Below are positions 34,445 through 44,001 of a stretch of 51,763 bases of DNA, one piece after another (position 1 is the stretch's first letter; every line of letters starts with the position of its first letter). The translations under genes were made by a program, and so were the position numbers. The stretch is from Alterirhizorhabdus solaris (GTDB lineage Bacteria > Pseudomonadota > Alphaproteobacteria > Sphingomonadales > Sphingomonadaceae): assembly GCF_007785815.1 (NCBI RefSeq), contig NZ_VNIM01000021.1:1-51763 (forward strand). Reading direction: 5' to 3'. The notes beneath the pieces were generated by a model. It ran no database searches. It was not told where the DNA came from and saw only the letters and a list, made by a program, of their open reading frames with translations.

Positions 34445-35329
34445 TTGCGTCGTCTGCCTCCCCTGACTGCCGTCGAGGCGTTCGTCCAGGTGGCGAGGCT
34501 CGGCTCCGTCAAGGCCGCCGCCGAGGAACTGGCCCTGTCCTCGCCCGCGCTCAGCCGCCGGGTGCAGGCGCTGGAGCGGTTCGTCGGCCGGTCGTTGTTC
34601 GAGCGGCGGCATCAGGCGATGATCCTCAACACCGATGGCGAAGTGCTGCTCGGCCGACTCGCCCCCGCGATCGATGCGCTGGCCGAGGCGATCGACGTGA
34701 CCACCGGCGACGCCGAGCTGCTGCGGCTGAAGCTGGCGGTGACGCCGCTGTTCGCCTCCCAACGGCTGATGCACCGCCTGCCCGAGCTGCGCGGGGCGCA
34801 CCCGGAACTGCACATCGACATCGACACCGGCGCGCACAGCCTGGCCCGGCTGAACGAGGGGATCGACGCGGCGATCGTGCTGGCGCGCGAGGTGGAGCCA
34901 AGCCTCCACGCGCGGCGACTCGACCGCAACAAGGTGCTGGCGATCTGCGCGAAGCGGCTGGCCGAAGGGCCGGATGCGGTGCGCACGCCGGACGACCTGC
35001 ATCGCGCCACCGTGCTGATCCACCGCGACATGCCCGACACGTTCGAGACATGGCGCGATGCCGCCGGGCTGGGGCCGATCGAGCCGGGGACGGTGGATTT
35101 CTTCGATTCCGGCCAGCTGATGCTGGATGCCGCCGCGCAGGGGCTGGGCGTGGCCTTCATGCACGAAAGCCATTTCGACGACGCGCACGACAGCCGGCTG
35201 GTGCGGCTGTTCGACTATGACGTGGACAGCCCGTACAGCTACTGGTTCGCCTGCCGTCGCTCGTCGCTGTCGCGCCGGCCGGTCAGGATCTTCTACGACT
35301 GGCTGATGGCCAGCGTGATGCGCGACTAG
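34445..35329 (+). CDS. LysR-family transcriptional regulator
   Basis: 294 residues. The winged helix-turn-helix (about 1-65) has the family pattern LTAVEAFVQVARLGSVKAAA, then SSPALSRRVQALERFVGRSL and FERR. The rest is the periplasmic-binding-like effector domain. It starts at TTG 34445, with GGAG 6 nt upstream; no better ATG is in frame. The style (GcvA-like start LPPLTAVEAF) suggests a regulator of a metabolic or transport gene. It diverges from the CDC48-type gene and is convergent with the cyclophilin gene across a good hairpin terminator. No obvious divergent metabolic target is next to it, so its regulon lies elsewhere or includes itself. Confidence 0.9.
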   Translation: MRRLPPLTAVEAFVQVARLGSVKAAAEELALSSPALSRRVQALERFVGRSLFERRHQAMILNTDGEVLLGRLAPAIDALAEAIDVTTGDAELLRLKLAVTPLFASQRLMHRLPELRGAHPELHIDIDTGAHSLARLNEGIDAAIVLAREVEPSLHARRLDRNKVLAICAKRLAEGPDAVRTPDDLHRATVLIHRDMPDTFETWRDAAGLGPIEPGTVDFFDSGQLMLDAAAQGLGVAFMHESHFDDAHDSRLVRLFDYDVDSPYSYWFACRRSSLSRRPVRIFYDWLMASVMRD

Positions 35330-35340
35330 TCCACAAGGTG

Positions 35341-35372
35341 AACCGGCCGCCCCGTTATGGAGCGGCCGGTTT
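35341..35372. terminator. Bidirectional terminator between lysR and cyclophilin genes
   Basis: AACCGGCCGC (35341-35350) and GCGGCCGGTT (35362-35371) form a perfect 10-bp stem with an 11-nt loop, midway between convergent stop codons. Short T/A runs flank both sides (GGTTT on plus). Confidence 0.65.
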
Positions 35373-35379
35373 CGCCTGG

Positions 35380-35844
35380 TCAGGCGCCGACGGTCGCCTT
35401 GACGATCTTGCCGGGGGTACGCGGCGGCTCGCCCTTGGGCAGCGCATCGACATGGTCCATGCCCGACGTCACCTGGCCCCAGGCGGTATACTGGTTGTCG
35501 AGGAAGCGGGCGTCGTCGAAACAGATGAAGAACTGGCTGTTGGCGCTGTTCGGGCTGGAGCTGCGCGCCATCGAGCACACGCCGCGCACATGCGGCTCCT
35601 TGTTGAACTCGGCCTTCAGGTCCGGCTTCTTCGATCCGCCCATGCCGGTGCCGGTGGGGTCGCCGCCCTGCGCCATGAAGCCGGGGATCACGCGGTGGAA
35701 TACGACGCCGTCGTAGAAGCCCTCGCGCGCCAGCTCCTTGATCCGCTCGACATGGCCCGGGGCCAGATCGGGGCGCAGCTTGATGACCACGTCGCCGCCG
35801 CTGTCGAGCGTCAGCGTCAGGGTGTTCTCGGTATCGTCGGCCAT
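35380..35844 (-). CDS. ppiB: Cyclophilin-type peptidyl-prolyl isomerase
   Basis: 154 residues of a single cyclophilin domain with no signal peptide, hence cytoplasmic. Catalytic-core stretches: VVFHRVIPGFMAQGGDPTGT (with the active-site Arg), SMARSSSPNSANSQFFICF and the loop LDNQYTAWGQVTSGMDHVD. It catalyses cis/trans isomerisation at proline during folding. The frame is open far upstream, but ATG 35844 is set by the domain boundary and by GGAGAG just before it. In many alphaproteobacteria a signal-peptide-bearing cyclophilin gene precedes this one; here the upstream neighbour is a divergent MFS gene. Confidence 0.93.
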   Translation of the reverse strand: MADDTENTLTLTLDSGGDVVIKLRPDLAPGHVERIKELAREGFYDGVVFHRVIPGFMAQGGDPTGTGMGGSKKPDLKAEFNKEPHVRGVCSMARSSSPNSANSQFFICFDDARFLDNQYTAWGQVTSGMDHVDALPKGEPPRTPGKIVKATVGA

Positions 35845-35958
35845 GCGTCTCTCCTGCGAAGCGAAGTCTTCGGATCGGGTTTCTAGGGAGGCCCAACGGG
35901 CTTCGCCAGCCCATATCGGCTTGCAGCCCCGGTAGCCGCGTGCTTGAGCGGTTGTTCC

Positions 35959-37503
35959 ATGCAACCGGTTCCACCGCCCCCGCCCGCATCGCTGCCGTCC
36001 CCGGCCAAACGGCTGTGGATCACCGTGACGGTGATGGCGGCGACGCTGATGCAGGTGCTGGATACCACGATCGCCAACGTGGCCCTGCCGCACATGCAGG
36101 CGACGCTGGGGGCGACGCAGGAATCGATCGCCTGGGTGCTGACCTCCTATATCGTCGCCTCCGCCATCGCCACGCCGGTGACGGGGTGGCTGGAGGGCCG
36201 GTTCGGCCGGCGGGCGCTGTTCACCACCGCGATCATCGGCTTCACCGTCAGCTCGGCCGCGTGCGGGCTGGCGCCCTCGCTGGAGGCGATGGTGGCCGCG
36301 CGCCTGTTCCAGGGCATCTTCGGCGCGTTCATCGGCCCGATCGCGCAGGCCACGCTGCTGGATGTGTATCCGGTGGAAAAACACGCCAAGGCGCAGATGA
36401 TCTTCGGGCTGGGCATCATGATCGGGCCGATCATGGGGCCGGTGCTGGGCGGCTGGCTGACCGAACGGTGGGACTGGCGCTGGGTGTTCTTCATCAACGT
36501 GCCGATCGGCATCGTCGTCACCTTCGCCGTCCTCGGCCTCGTCCGCCCCACCGTGCGGCGGATGCAGCGGTTCGACATCTTCGGCTTCTCGATGCTGGCA
36601 CTGGCGCTGGCCGCGTTCCAGCTCATGCTCGATCGCGGCAGCCAGCTCGACTGGTTCACCTCGCCGGAGATCATCCTCGAGGCGATCGTGGCGATCTCGG
36701 CGCTGTGGGTGTTCGGCATCCACGCGCTGACCGCCGAGGCGCCGATCGTGCCGCTGGCGCTGTTCCGCGATCGCAACTTCGTGTTCGCCAACGTCTTCAT
36801 GATCACCATCGCGGCGGTGGTGATGGGCGGGGCCGCGCTCGTCACGCCGATGCTGCAACGCATCATGGGTTACGGCACGATGGATGCCGGCATGCTCATC
36901 GCCCCGCGCGGGCTGGCGATGGGCGTGTCGATGATCGTCACCGCCCGGCTGATCGCGCTGGTGGACGTGCGGCTCCTGGTAGGCGGCGGCTTCCTGCTGA
37001 CCGGCCTGTCGCTGTGGATGATGACGGGGTTCAGCCTCGACATGGATTCGCACCTGATCGTCACCAGCGGCGTCGTCCAGGGGTTCGGCGTCGGCATGAT
37101 CTTCCTACCGATGAACCTGATCGCGTTCAGCACGCTGGCCCCCCGGCTGCGCACCGACGCCGCCTCGCTCTACGGCCTGTCGCGCAGCATCGGCGGCTCG
37201 ATCTCGATCTCGATCCTGACGGCGCTGATCGCCCGCAACGTGCAGGTCAGCCATTCGGACATGTCGGCGCACGTGACCGCCATGACGCTGCCGTTCCTCA
37301 ACACCGGGATGATCGAGCAGTTCGGCATGCGCGGCGAGACGCTGGCGGCGATGATCGACGGGGAGATCAACCGGCAGGCGCTGATGATCGCCTATATCGA
37401 CGATTACTGGCTGATGAGCTGGGGCGCGCTGCTGATCGCGCCGCTGGTGCTGCTGATGAAACCCGCCAAGAAGGGCGATGCGCCCATCATGATGAGCGAG
37501 TGA
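35959..37503 (+). CDS. DHA2-family (EmrB-like) multidrug MFS exporter
   Basis: About 514 residues and 14 predicted helices, the DHA2 number. The first helices carry VTVMAATLMQVLDTTIANVA and LPHM, diagnostic of EmrB. Antiporter motif C reads GIMIGPIMGPVLGGWLTE, and the loop 2-3 motif is GWLEGRFGRRALF. EmrB exporters usually work with an EmrA membrane-fusion protein and an outer-membrane channel; neither gene is adjacent, so this one may work alone or with distant partners. Start ATG 35959 (MQPVPPPPP...) was chosen; a TTG five codons earlier is possible, and neither has a strong ribosome binding site. Confidence 0.88.
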   Translation: MQPVPPPPPASLPSPAKRLWITVTVMAATLMQVLDTTIANVALPHMQATLGATQESIAWVLTSYIVASAIATPVTGWLEGRFGRRALFTTAIIGFTVSSAACGLAPSLEAMVAARLFQGIFGAFIGPIAQATLLDVYPVEKHAKAQMIFGLGIMIGPIMGPVLGGWLTERWDWRWVFFINVPIGIVVTFAVLGLVRPTVRRMQRFDIFGFSMLALALAAFQLMLDRGSQLDWFTSPEIILEAIVAISALWVFGIHALTAEAPIVPLALFRDRNFVFANVFMITIAAVVMGGAALVTPMLQRIMGYGTMDAGMLIAPRGLAMGVSMIVTARLIALVDVRLLVGGGFLLTGLSLWMMTGFSLDMDSHLIVTSGVVQGFGVGMIFLPMNLIAFSTLAPRLRTDAASLYGLSRSIGGSISISILTALIARNVQVSHSDMSAHVTAMTLPFLNTGMIEQFGMRGETLAAMIDGEINRQALMIAYIDDYWLMSWGALLIAPLVLLMKPAKKGDAPIMMSE

Positions 37504-37591
37504 GCCTGCTCCCCCTGCCCCGCGCTACCTAGTTCGCAGGCGGCATCCGGCTCTTTCGGCTTCCTTCCTCGCGCCGGATGGTCCAAGCGGG

Positions 37592-37609
37592 CCTTCGCAC
37601 GTGCGAAGG
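37592..37609. promoter_or_regulatory. Perfect palindrome overlapping the mgtE ribosome binding site
   Basis: CCTTCGCACGTGCGAAGG is an uninterrupted 18-bp perfect palindrome. Its right arm runs into AAGGAGG (37606-37612), the ribosome binding site of mgtE. As RNA it could fold and hide part of that site; as DNA it could be an operator. It does not match a known Mg-sensing riboswitch. Confidence 0.5.
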
Positions 37610-37622
37610 AGGCCAGACGGCG

Positions 37623-39038
37623 ATGAGCGAAACCGCGACCGACCTCGACGCCGAAGACCGCCGCGGCGAAACCGGCACCAGCCTCGACGAGGACGACCGG
37701 ATGAAGCCGGAATTCGTCGCCGCGGTGATCGATCGCGTGGAGGCGGGCGATACCGAGGGCGCCCGCGCGCTGGTGGCGCCGCTGCACCCCGCCGACCTTG
37801 CCGACCTGTTCGAGCTGGCCCCGTCCGACCAGCGCCGCCCGCTCGCCACCGCGCTGGCCGAGATGCTCGACGGCGACGTGCTGGCCGAGATGAACGACTG
37901 GGTGCGTGAGGAGCTGATCGACGCGCTTCAGCCGCACGAGGTCGCCGAACTGGCCACCCACCTCGATACCGACGATGCCGTCGCCATCATCGAGGACATG
38001 GAGGAGGACGACCAGCGCGCCGTGCTGCGCGCGATGGAGCCGGACGACCGTGCCGCCATCGAGGAGGCGCTGTCCTTCCCCGAGGAATCCGCCGGCCGCC
38101 TGATGCAGCGCGACCTGATCGCGGTGCCCGAGCACATGACGGTCGGCGGCGTGCTCGACTATCTGCGCTACCACGAGGACCTGACCACCGATTTCTGGGA
38201 GATCTTCGTCGTCGATGCCGGGCATCATCCGGTCGGCACGTGCAAGCTCTCGTGGATCCTGCGCACCCCGCGCGAGGTGGCGGTGGCCGATGTGATGGCA
38301 CGCGAGCAGACGCTGATCCCGGTCGACATGGATCAGGAGGAGGTGGCGCTCCGCTTCCAGAAATACGCGCTGATCTCGGCCGCCGTGGTCGATCAGGCCG
38401 GGCGGCTGGTCGGCATGATCACCGTCGACGATATCGTCCACATCATTCAGGAAGAGGCGGGCGAGGATATCCTGCGCCTGTCGGGCGCCGGCGACGGCGA
38501 CATCAACGAGCCGATCCTCACCACGGTGCGGACGCGGCTGACGTGGCTCATCATCAACCTCGGCACCGCCGCCATCTCCGCCTCGGTGGTGGGGCTGTTC
38601 CAGGGTACGATCTCGCAACTGGTGGTGCTGGCGGTGCTGATGCCGATCGTGTCGGCGATGGGCGGCAATGCCGGCACGCAGACGATGGCGGTGTCGGTGC
38701 GCGCGCTCGCGCTGAACCAGCTCCCCCCCTCGAACACCCGCCGCATCATCTTTCGCGAGTTCCGCATCGCGGTGATGAACGGCCTGTGCCTGGGGCTGCT
38801 GCTTGGGGTGACGGTGTATCTGATTTACGGCATGGCCAGCCTCGGCGTGGTGATCTGCCTGTCGATGATCATCAACAATCTGATCGCGGGTCTGGCCGGC
38901 GTGCTGGTGCCGGTGAGTCTCGACAAGGCGGGCGCCGATCCCGCCGTCTCCTCGGCGGTATTCGTGACCACGGCGACCGACGTGATGGGGTTCTTCTCCT
39001 TTCTCGGCCTTGCCGCACTGTGGGGGCTGCATAGCTGA
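37623..39038 (+). CDS. mgtE: Magnesium transporter MgtE
   Basis: 471 residues with the MgtE order: N-terminal superhelical domain (about 35-150, ALVAPLHPADLADLFELAP), paired CBS domains (about 150-275, with the ESAGRLMQRD and VDMDQEEVALRFQKYAL stretches), a plug helix and five membrane helices. The ion-path signature MGGNAGTQTMAVSVRALAL is intact. MgtE is a Mg2+-gated channel of the inner membrane; CBS domains sense cytoplasmic Mg2+ and close it. ATG 37623 lies 10 nt after AAGGAGG. An 18-bp palindrome overlaps that site. Confidence 0.95.
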   Translation: MSETATDLDAEDRRGETGTSLDEDDRMKPEFVAAVIDRVEAGDTEGARALVAPLHPADLADLFELAPSDQRRPLATALAEMLDGDVLAEMNDWVREELIDALQPHEVAELATHLDTDDAVAIIEDMEEDDQRAVLRAMEPDDRAAIEEALSFPEESAGRLMQRDLIAVPEHMTVGGVLDYLRYHEDLTTDFWEIFVVDAGHHPVGTCKLSWILRTPREVAVADVMAREQTLIPVDMDQEEVALRFQKYALISAAVVDQAGRLVGMITVDDIVHIIQEEAGEDILRLSGAGDGDINEPILTTVRTRLTWLIINLGTAAISASVVGLFQGTISQLVVLAVLMPIVSAMGGNAGTQTMAVSVRALALNQLPPSNTRRIIFREFRIAVMNGLCLGLLLGVTVYLIYGMASLGVVICLSMIINNLIAGLAGVLVPVSLDKAGADPAVSSAVFVTTATDVMGFFSFLGLAALWGLHS

Positions 39039-39088
39039 GCCGATCCGGCCGATGGTGCGTTAAGCCTGTGAAACAACGGGATTTCAGC

Positions 39089-39580
39089 ATGACCGACGAT
39101 GATGAAAAGTGGATGCGGATGGCGATCGAGGTCGCCCGGTCGAAGGGATCGGATCCGTCGCAGTCGCCACTCGGCTCGGTGATCGTGCGCGACGGCAAGG
39201 TGATCGCGGCCGAACGCAACCAGACCGAGGAACTGCCCGACGCCACCGCCCATGCCGAGATGATGGCGATCCGCCGCGGCTGCGAGGACAGCGGCGACCT
39301 CGAACTGCGCGGCGCCACGCTCTACTCCACGCTCCAGCCGTGCGGCATGTGCACCATGGCCACGATCTGGTCCAAGGTGGGCCGGGTGGTGTACGGCGCC
39401 GGGCGCGACGACGTGCATCCGATGTATTTCGAGGCGAAGCATATCGACACGCTCGATTTCATCTCGAACGCCTATCGCGACGACATCGTGATCGAGGGCG
39501 GTTGCCTGCGGGCGGAGTGCGCCGAACTTTACTACGGCCCGGATGCCAGGCTGCCCGAAGAGGAACAGGCCAACCTGTAA
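39089..39580 (+). CDS. Nucleoside/tRNA deaminase (CMP/dCMP deaminase fold)
   Basis: 163 residues with the zinc-site motifs HAE (55-57) and PCGMC (84-88), the catalytic signature of the cytidine-deaminase superfamily. The proton shuttle is Glu57. It resembles the guanine deaminase/TadA-like group; the C-terminal part (YFEAKHIDTLDFISNAYRDD) is unlike TadA proper, so a free base or nucleoside substrate is more likely than tRNA. ATG 39089 is weakly supported (GGGAT upstream), and GTG 39068 would add seven residues. It lies between mgtE and the DUF1489 gene on the same strand, with small gaps. Confidence 0.82.
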   Translation: MTDDDEKWMRMAIEVARSKGSDPSQSPLGSVIVRDGKVIAAERNQTEELPDATAHAEMMAIRRGCEDSGDLELRGATLYSTLQPCGMCTMATIWSKVGRVVYGAGRDDVHPMYFEAKHIDTLDFISNAYRDDIVIEGGCLRAECAELYYGPDARLPEEEQANL

Positions 39581-39615
39581 CTTGATCGACGCGGACAAGG
39601 GACCACATCGGCGGC

Positions 39616-40026
39616 ATGGCGCTTCATCTCACCAAGGTCGCGGTCGGGTGCGGCGACGTCGATGTCCTGCACGACCGCATGCGCGAGCGGGCGGACAACG
39701 GCACCGCGCCGATCTGGACCCGCTACCGCCCCACCCGCCATGCCGAACTGATCGGCGGTTCGCTGTTCTGGATCATCAAGCACCGCATCGTCGCGCGGCA
39801 GGCGATTCTCGGTTTCGAGGAGATCGAGGACGGGCGACGCTGGCTGGTGCGGCTGGATGCGCGGGTCGTGCCGGTCCGCGCCCGCTTCAAACGCGCGCAT
39901 CAGGGCTGGCGCTATCTGGCGGCGGACGATGCCCCGGGCGACGTCGACGGCGGTGACGACGCCGACGCCCTGGCCGAGATGCCGAATGCGATGCGCGAGG
40001 AACTGAGCGCGCTCGCGCTGATCTGA
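39616..40026 (+). CDS. DUF1489 family protein
   Basis: 136 residues matching the alphaproteobacterial DUF1489 family: MALHLTKVAVGCGDVDVL at the start, then IWTRYRPTRHAELIGGSLFW and IKHRIVARQAILGF. The family is cytoplasmic, nearly universal in Alphaproteobacteria and has no assigned function. The C-terminal extension here (after AHQGWRYL) is acidic and Asp-rich. No membrane segment. It follows the deaminase gene by 35 bp, probably in the same transcript. Confidence 0.88.
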   Translation: MALHLTKVAVGCGDVDVLHDRMRERADNGTAPIWTRYRPTRHAELIGGSLFWIIKHRIVARQAILGFEEIEDGRRWLVRLDARVVPVRARFKRAHQGWRYLAADDAPGDVDGGDDADALAEMPNAMREELSALALI

Positions 40027-40070
40027 GCGGACCGATCCGGGCGCCGAACGGTCGGCAGGCCGGCATGCAA

Positions 40071-40345
40071 TCACTCGGGCGGCGCGCTGGTCGCCAGGCT
40101 TATGCGGTATGAGCCGCTGCGGGTGGAAAGCGCCTTTCCCTTCCAGGTCAGCCGCACCCGCCCTTCGGCCAGCAGCGCGTCGATCGCGTCGTGGACGACG
40201 GGCATCATGCCGCGCCATTCCCCCTCGGGCATCCCGGCGGCCAGCGCCCTCGCCACTTCACTGGGGCAGGCCGTCGCACCCGGGGATCGGGTGGCGAGCA
40301 GCGCAGCGCGATATCCCGTGCCGTGGTCGTGGTGGTCGCCCCCAT
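40071..40345 (-). pseudogene. DUF3253 gene, apparently frameshifted by a 5-bp duplication
   Basis: The C-terminal frame (from codons near 40300 down) encodes [20 protein letters not shown] through [19 protein letters not shown], a recognisable DUF3253 protein, but has no ATG or GTG before the conserved part; GTG 40256 would cut off its start. A different frame begins at ATG 40345 ([14 protein letters not shown]) and runs into it. The join carries a tandem copy of GCGCT (AGCGC AGCGC at 40300-40309 on plus). Removing one copy fuses the frames into a normal-length ~89-residue protein. So the gene is either inactivated, translated only from GTG 40256, or hit by a sequence error. ATG 40345 directly follows the etfA terminator T-run. 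Confidence 0.65.
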
Positions 40346-40346
40346 C

Positions 40347-40383
40347 AAAACGGCCCCGGTGCTCGGATGAGCGCCGGGGCCGT
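40347..40383 (-). terminator. Strong intrinsic terminator of etfBA
   Basis: CGGCCCCGG/CCGGGGCCG (9 bp, with an inner GCTC/GAGC stem and GGAT loop), followed on the minus strand by TTTT. It lies 20 bp past the etfA stop codon. Confidence 0.8.
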
Positions 40384-40402
40384 GTTGCCGATCGGGATCG
40401 CC

Positions 40403-41332
40403 TTACAGCTTGCCGGTCAGTTCCGGCACGATCTTGAACAGGTCGCCGACGAGGCCGACGTCCGCCACCTGGAAGATCGGCGCATCCTCGTCCTTGTTGA
40501 TCGCGATGATGACCTTGGAGTCCTTCATGCCCGCCAGATGCTGGATCGCACCCGAGATACCGACCGCGATGTAGATTTCCGGGGCGACGATCTTGCCGGT
40601 CTGGCCGACCTGATAATCGTTCGGCACATAGCCGGCATCGACGGCGGCGCGCGAGGCGCCGACGCCGGCACCCAGCTTGTCCGCCAGCGGCTCGATCAGC
40701 GTGTGGAAGTTCTCGCTGTTCTGGAGCGCACGGCCCCCCGAGACGATGATCTTCGCCGAGGTCAGCTCCGGCCGCTCCGACTTGGAGATCTCGGCGCCGA
40801 CGAACGAGGACAGCCCCGCATCGCCCGCACCGCCCACGGCTTCCACCGTGCCGTTGCCGCCCGTGCGCTCCGCCTTGACGAAGGCCGTGCCGCGCACCGT
40901 CAGCACCAGCTTGCCGGCGGGTGCCTGCACCGTGGCGATCGCGTTGCCGGCGTAGATCGGCCGGGTGAACGTGTTGGCGCTTTCGACCGACAGGATTTCA
41001 GAGACCTGCACCACATCGAGCAACGCCGCCACGCGCGGCGCGATATTCTTGCCGTTGGAGGTGGCGGGCGCGACGAACGCGTCGTGATGCCCCATCAGTT
41101 CCACGATCAGCGGCGCGACATTCTCGGCCAGCGCGTTCTCGTAGGCCGGCGAATCGGCGAGGTGGACCTTGCCCACGCCCGCGATCTTCGCGGCCTCGTC
41201 CGCCACGGCGGCGCAGCCGGACCCGGCGACGACGAGGTGCACTTCGCCAAGCTGCGAGGCGGCGGTGACGACGGCGAGCGTCGCGTCCTTCACGCTCGTA
41301 TTGTCATGTTCGACCCAGACGAGCGTCTTCAT
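40403..41332 (-). CDS. etfA: Electron transfer flavoprotein alpha subunit
   Basis: 309 residues. The C-terminal FAD domain is clear: [59 protein letters not shown] and [19 protein letters not shown]. The N-terminal domain pairs with EtfB. The ETF dimer carries electrons from acyl-CoA and other dehydrogenases to ETF-quinone oxidoreductase. The ATG overlaps the etfB stop (ATGA). A strong terminator follows. Confidence 0.97.
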   Translation of the reverse strand: MKTLVWVEHDNTSVKDATLAVVTAASQLGEVHLVVAGSGCAAVADEAAKIAGVGKVHLADSPAYENALAENVAPLIVELMGHHDAFVAPATSNGKNIAPRVAALLDVVQVSEILSVESANTFTRPIYAGNAIATVQAPAGKLVLTVRGTAFVKAERTGGNGTVEAVGGAGDAGLSSFVGAEISKSERPELTSAKIIVSGGRALQNSENFHTLIEPLADKLGAGVGASRAAVDAGYVPNDYQVGQTGKIVAPEIYIAVGISGAIQHLAGMKDSKVIIAINKDEDAPIFQVADVGLVGDLFKIVPELTGKL

Positions 41333-42078
41333 GCCACGACTCCCAGCACCTTGAGCTTGCCGATCAGTTCATCGACATCGGCCACCTTCACGCCCGCCTG
41401 GCGCTTGGCCGGTTCCTCGACCTTCAGCGTCTTCAGCCGCGGCGCGGTATCGACACCATAATCAGCCGGGGTCTTGTTCGCGAGCGGCTTCGACTTGGCC
41501 TTCATGATGTTCGGCAGCGAGGCATAGCGCGGCTCGTTCAGGCGAAGGTCGGTCGTCACGATCGCGGGCGTCTTGAGCGCCACGGTCTCGAGGCCGCCGT
41601 CCACTTCGCGCGTCACCGTCACGGTATCGCCGGCGACTTCCACCTTGGAGGCGAAGGTGCCCTGCGGACGGCCCAGCAGCGCGGCGAGCATCTGCCCCGT
41701 CTGGTTCGAGTCGTCGTCGATCGCCTGCTTGCCGAGGATCACCAGGCCCGGCTGCTCCTCGTCGACGATCCCCTTCAGGATCTTGGCGACGGCGAGCGGC
41801 TCGGCATCGTCCTCGGTCAGCACCAGGATCGCGCGGTCGGCACCCATCGCCAGCGCGGTGCGCAGCGTTTCCTGGGCCTTCTGCACGCCGATGGAGACGG
41901 CGATGATCTCGGTGGCCACGCCCTTTTCCTTCAGGCGGATGGCTTCCTCGACGGCGATCTCGTCGAACGGGTTCATCGACATCTTGACGTTGGCGAGATC
42001 GACGCCGGTGCCGTCCATCTTGACCCGCGGCTTCACGTTGTAATCGATCACCCGCTTGACGGGCACCAGCACCTTCAT
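41329..42078 (-). CDS. etfB: Electron transfer flavoprotein beta subunit
   Basis: 249 residues starting [20 protein letters not shown], with the ETF-beta signature region [20 protein letters not shown] and [20 protein letters not shown]. It binds AMP structurally and contacts partner dehydrogenases. The ATG has GAGGAGA about 6 nt upstream. It is first of the etfBA pair. The 190-bp upstream gap carries repeated TTGCRAA-like words and the sucC hairpin, so etfBA probably has its own promoter. Confidence 0.97.
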   Translation of the reverse strand: MKVLVPVKRVIDYNVKPRVKMDGTGVDLANVKMSMNPFDEIAVEEAIRLKEKGVATEIIAVSIGVQKAQETLRTALAMGADRAILVLTEDDAEPLAVAKILKGIVDEEQPGLVILGKQAIDDDSNQTGQMLAALLGRPQGTFASKVEVAGDTVTVTREVDGGLETVALKTPAIVTTDLRLNEPRYASLPNIMKAKSKPLANKTPADYGVDTAPRLKTLKVEEPAKRQAGVKVADVDELIGKLKVLGVVA

Positions 42079-42151
42079 GGCGTCTCTCCTCGTGGCGATC
42101 CTCTCGGGATCCCGGATAGCAGCAGGCCTTCATGCCCGGGCCGCCTTAAAT

Positions 42152-42192
42152 CAACTGCGAAGTTGTGAAATTGCGAACAGCGGCTTTGCAAA
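42152..42192. promoter_or_regulatory. Repeat-rich region upstream of etfB
   Basis: Contains the inverted repeat CAACT-GCGA-AGTTG (42152-42165), then TTGCGAA (42171-42177) and TTTGCAAA (42185-42192). Such repeated TTGCRAA words upstream of a fatty-acid-linked operon suggest an operator, but no known regulator motif was matched. Confidence 0.25.
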
Positions 42193-42235
42193 AGAACAAC
42201 AAAGCAACGCATGTTGCGGTTCGCGGGGAAGAATG

Positions 42236-42262
42236 GCGGGCGGCGGGGTCTCCGCCGCCCGC
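42236..42262 (-). terminator. Hairpin after sucC
   Basis: GCGGGCGGCGG and CCGCCGCCCGC form a perfect 11-bp stem with a 5-nt loop, 8 bp past the sucC stop. Downstream sequence on the minus strand (CATTCTTCC) is only moderately T-rich. Confidence 0.5.
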
Positions 42263-42270
42263 GCATCGGC

Positions 42271-43470
<1,200 letters not shown>

Positions 43471-43576
43471 GGGTGCCTGTCTTCCTGATGCGGGAGCTTC
43501 GGCCTCGCGCTAAAGCATATCGCGCCTGCGAAGGCTACCCTGCGCGCAGGGCCGCCGCGTCATCGTCGCGCCGACG

Positions 43577-43918
43577 CTAGCCGCGCAGGGCGCAGTGCAG
43601 GCCGGCGGCGGAAACCACATCGATGATCTGCGCGTCGCCGGTGCGTGTCACCCGCGCCACGATCTCCGCCGGTCCGGCCTTGCCGGTTCCGCCCGGCGCG
43701 CGCCTGGCGGCTTTCGCCAGCGTGCGAAGCTGATCGTCGGAAAGCCGGTCGGTCAGGCGGGGGGCGAGGCAGGCCGCCATCCGCGCCGAGACCCCGGCCT
43801 CGATCAGCGCCGTCTCCACCCGCGACGATCGCGACGCGCAGCCCGCGACGATCGTCGAGGCGGTCAGCACGGCGCACCACAGGGCGGCGGCCGGCAGCGG
43901 GAGGGGGCGGGTTGTCAT
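43577..43918 (-). CDS. Small lipoprotein of unknown function
   Basis: 113 residues with a lipoprotein signal (LTASTIVAGC; Cys27). The mature part has VETALIEAGVSARMAACLAP followed by RLTDRLSDDQLRTLAKAARR, a pattern seen in small conserved sphingomonad lipoproteins without assigned function; it ends with a Cys in LHCALRG. The frame extends upstream, but those residues are Arg/Gly-rich and belong to the antisense of the SARP gene's end. ATG 43918 has no strong ribosome binding site. It probably sits in the periplasm, anchored to a membrane. Confidence 0.7.
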   Translation of the reverse strand: MTTRPLPLPAAALWCAVLTASTIVAGCASRSSRVETALIEAGVSARMAACLAPRLTDRLSDDQLRTLAKAARRAPGGTGKAGPAEIVARVTRTGDAQIIDVVSAAGLHCALRG

Positions 43919-44001
43919 GGGCGGATGCTGGTCCTGTCGCACTGTCGCCGCGCTGAACGGATGCCGCCGCCGCGCCGTTCCGCGCCCGCGAGGCCCCCGG
44001 C

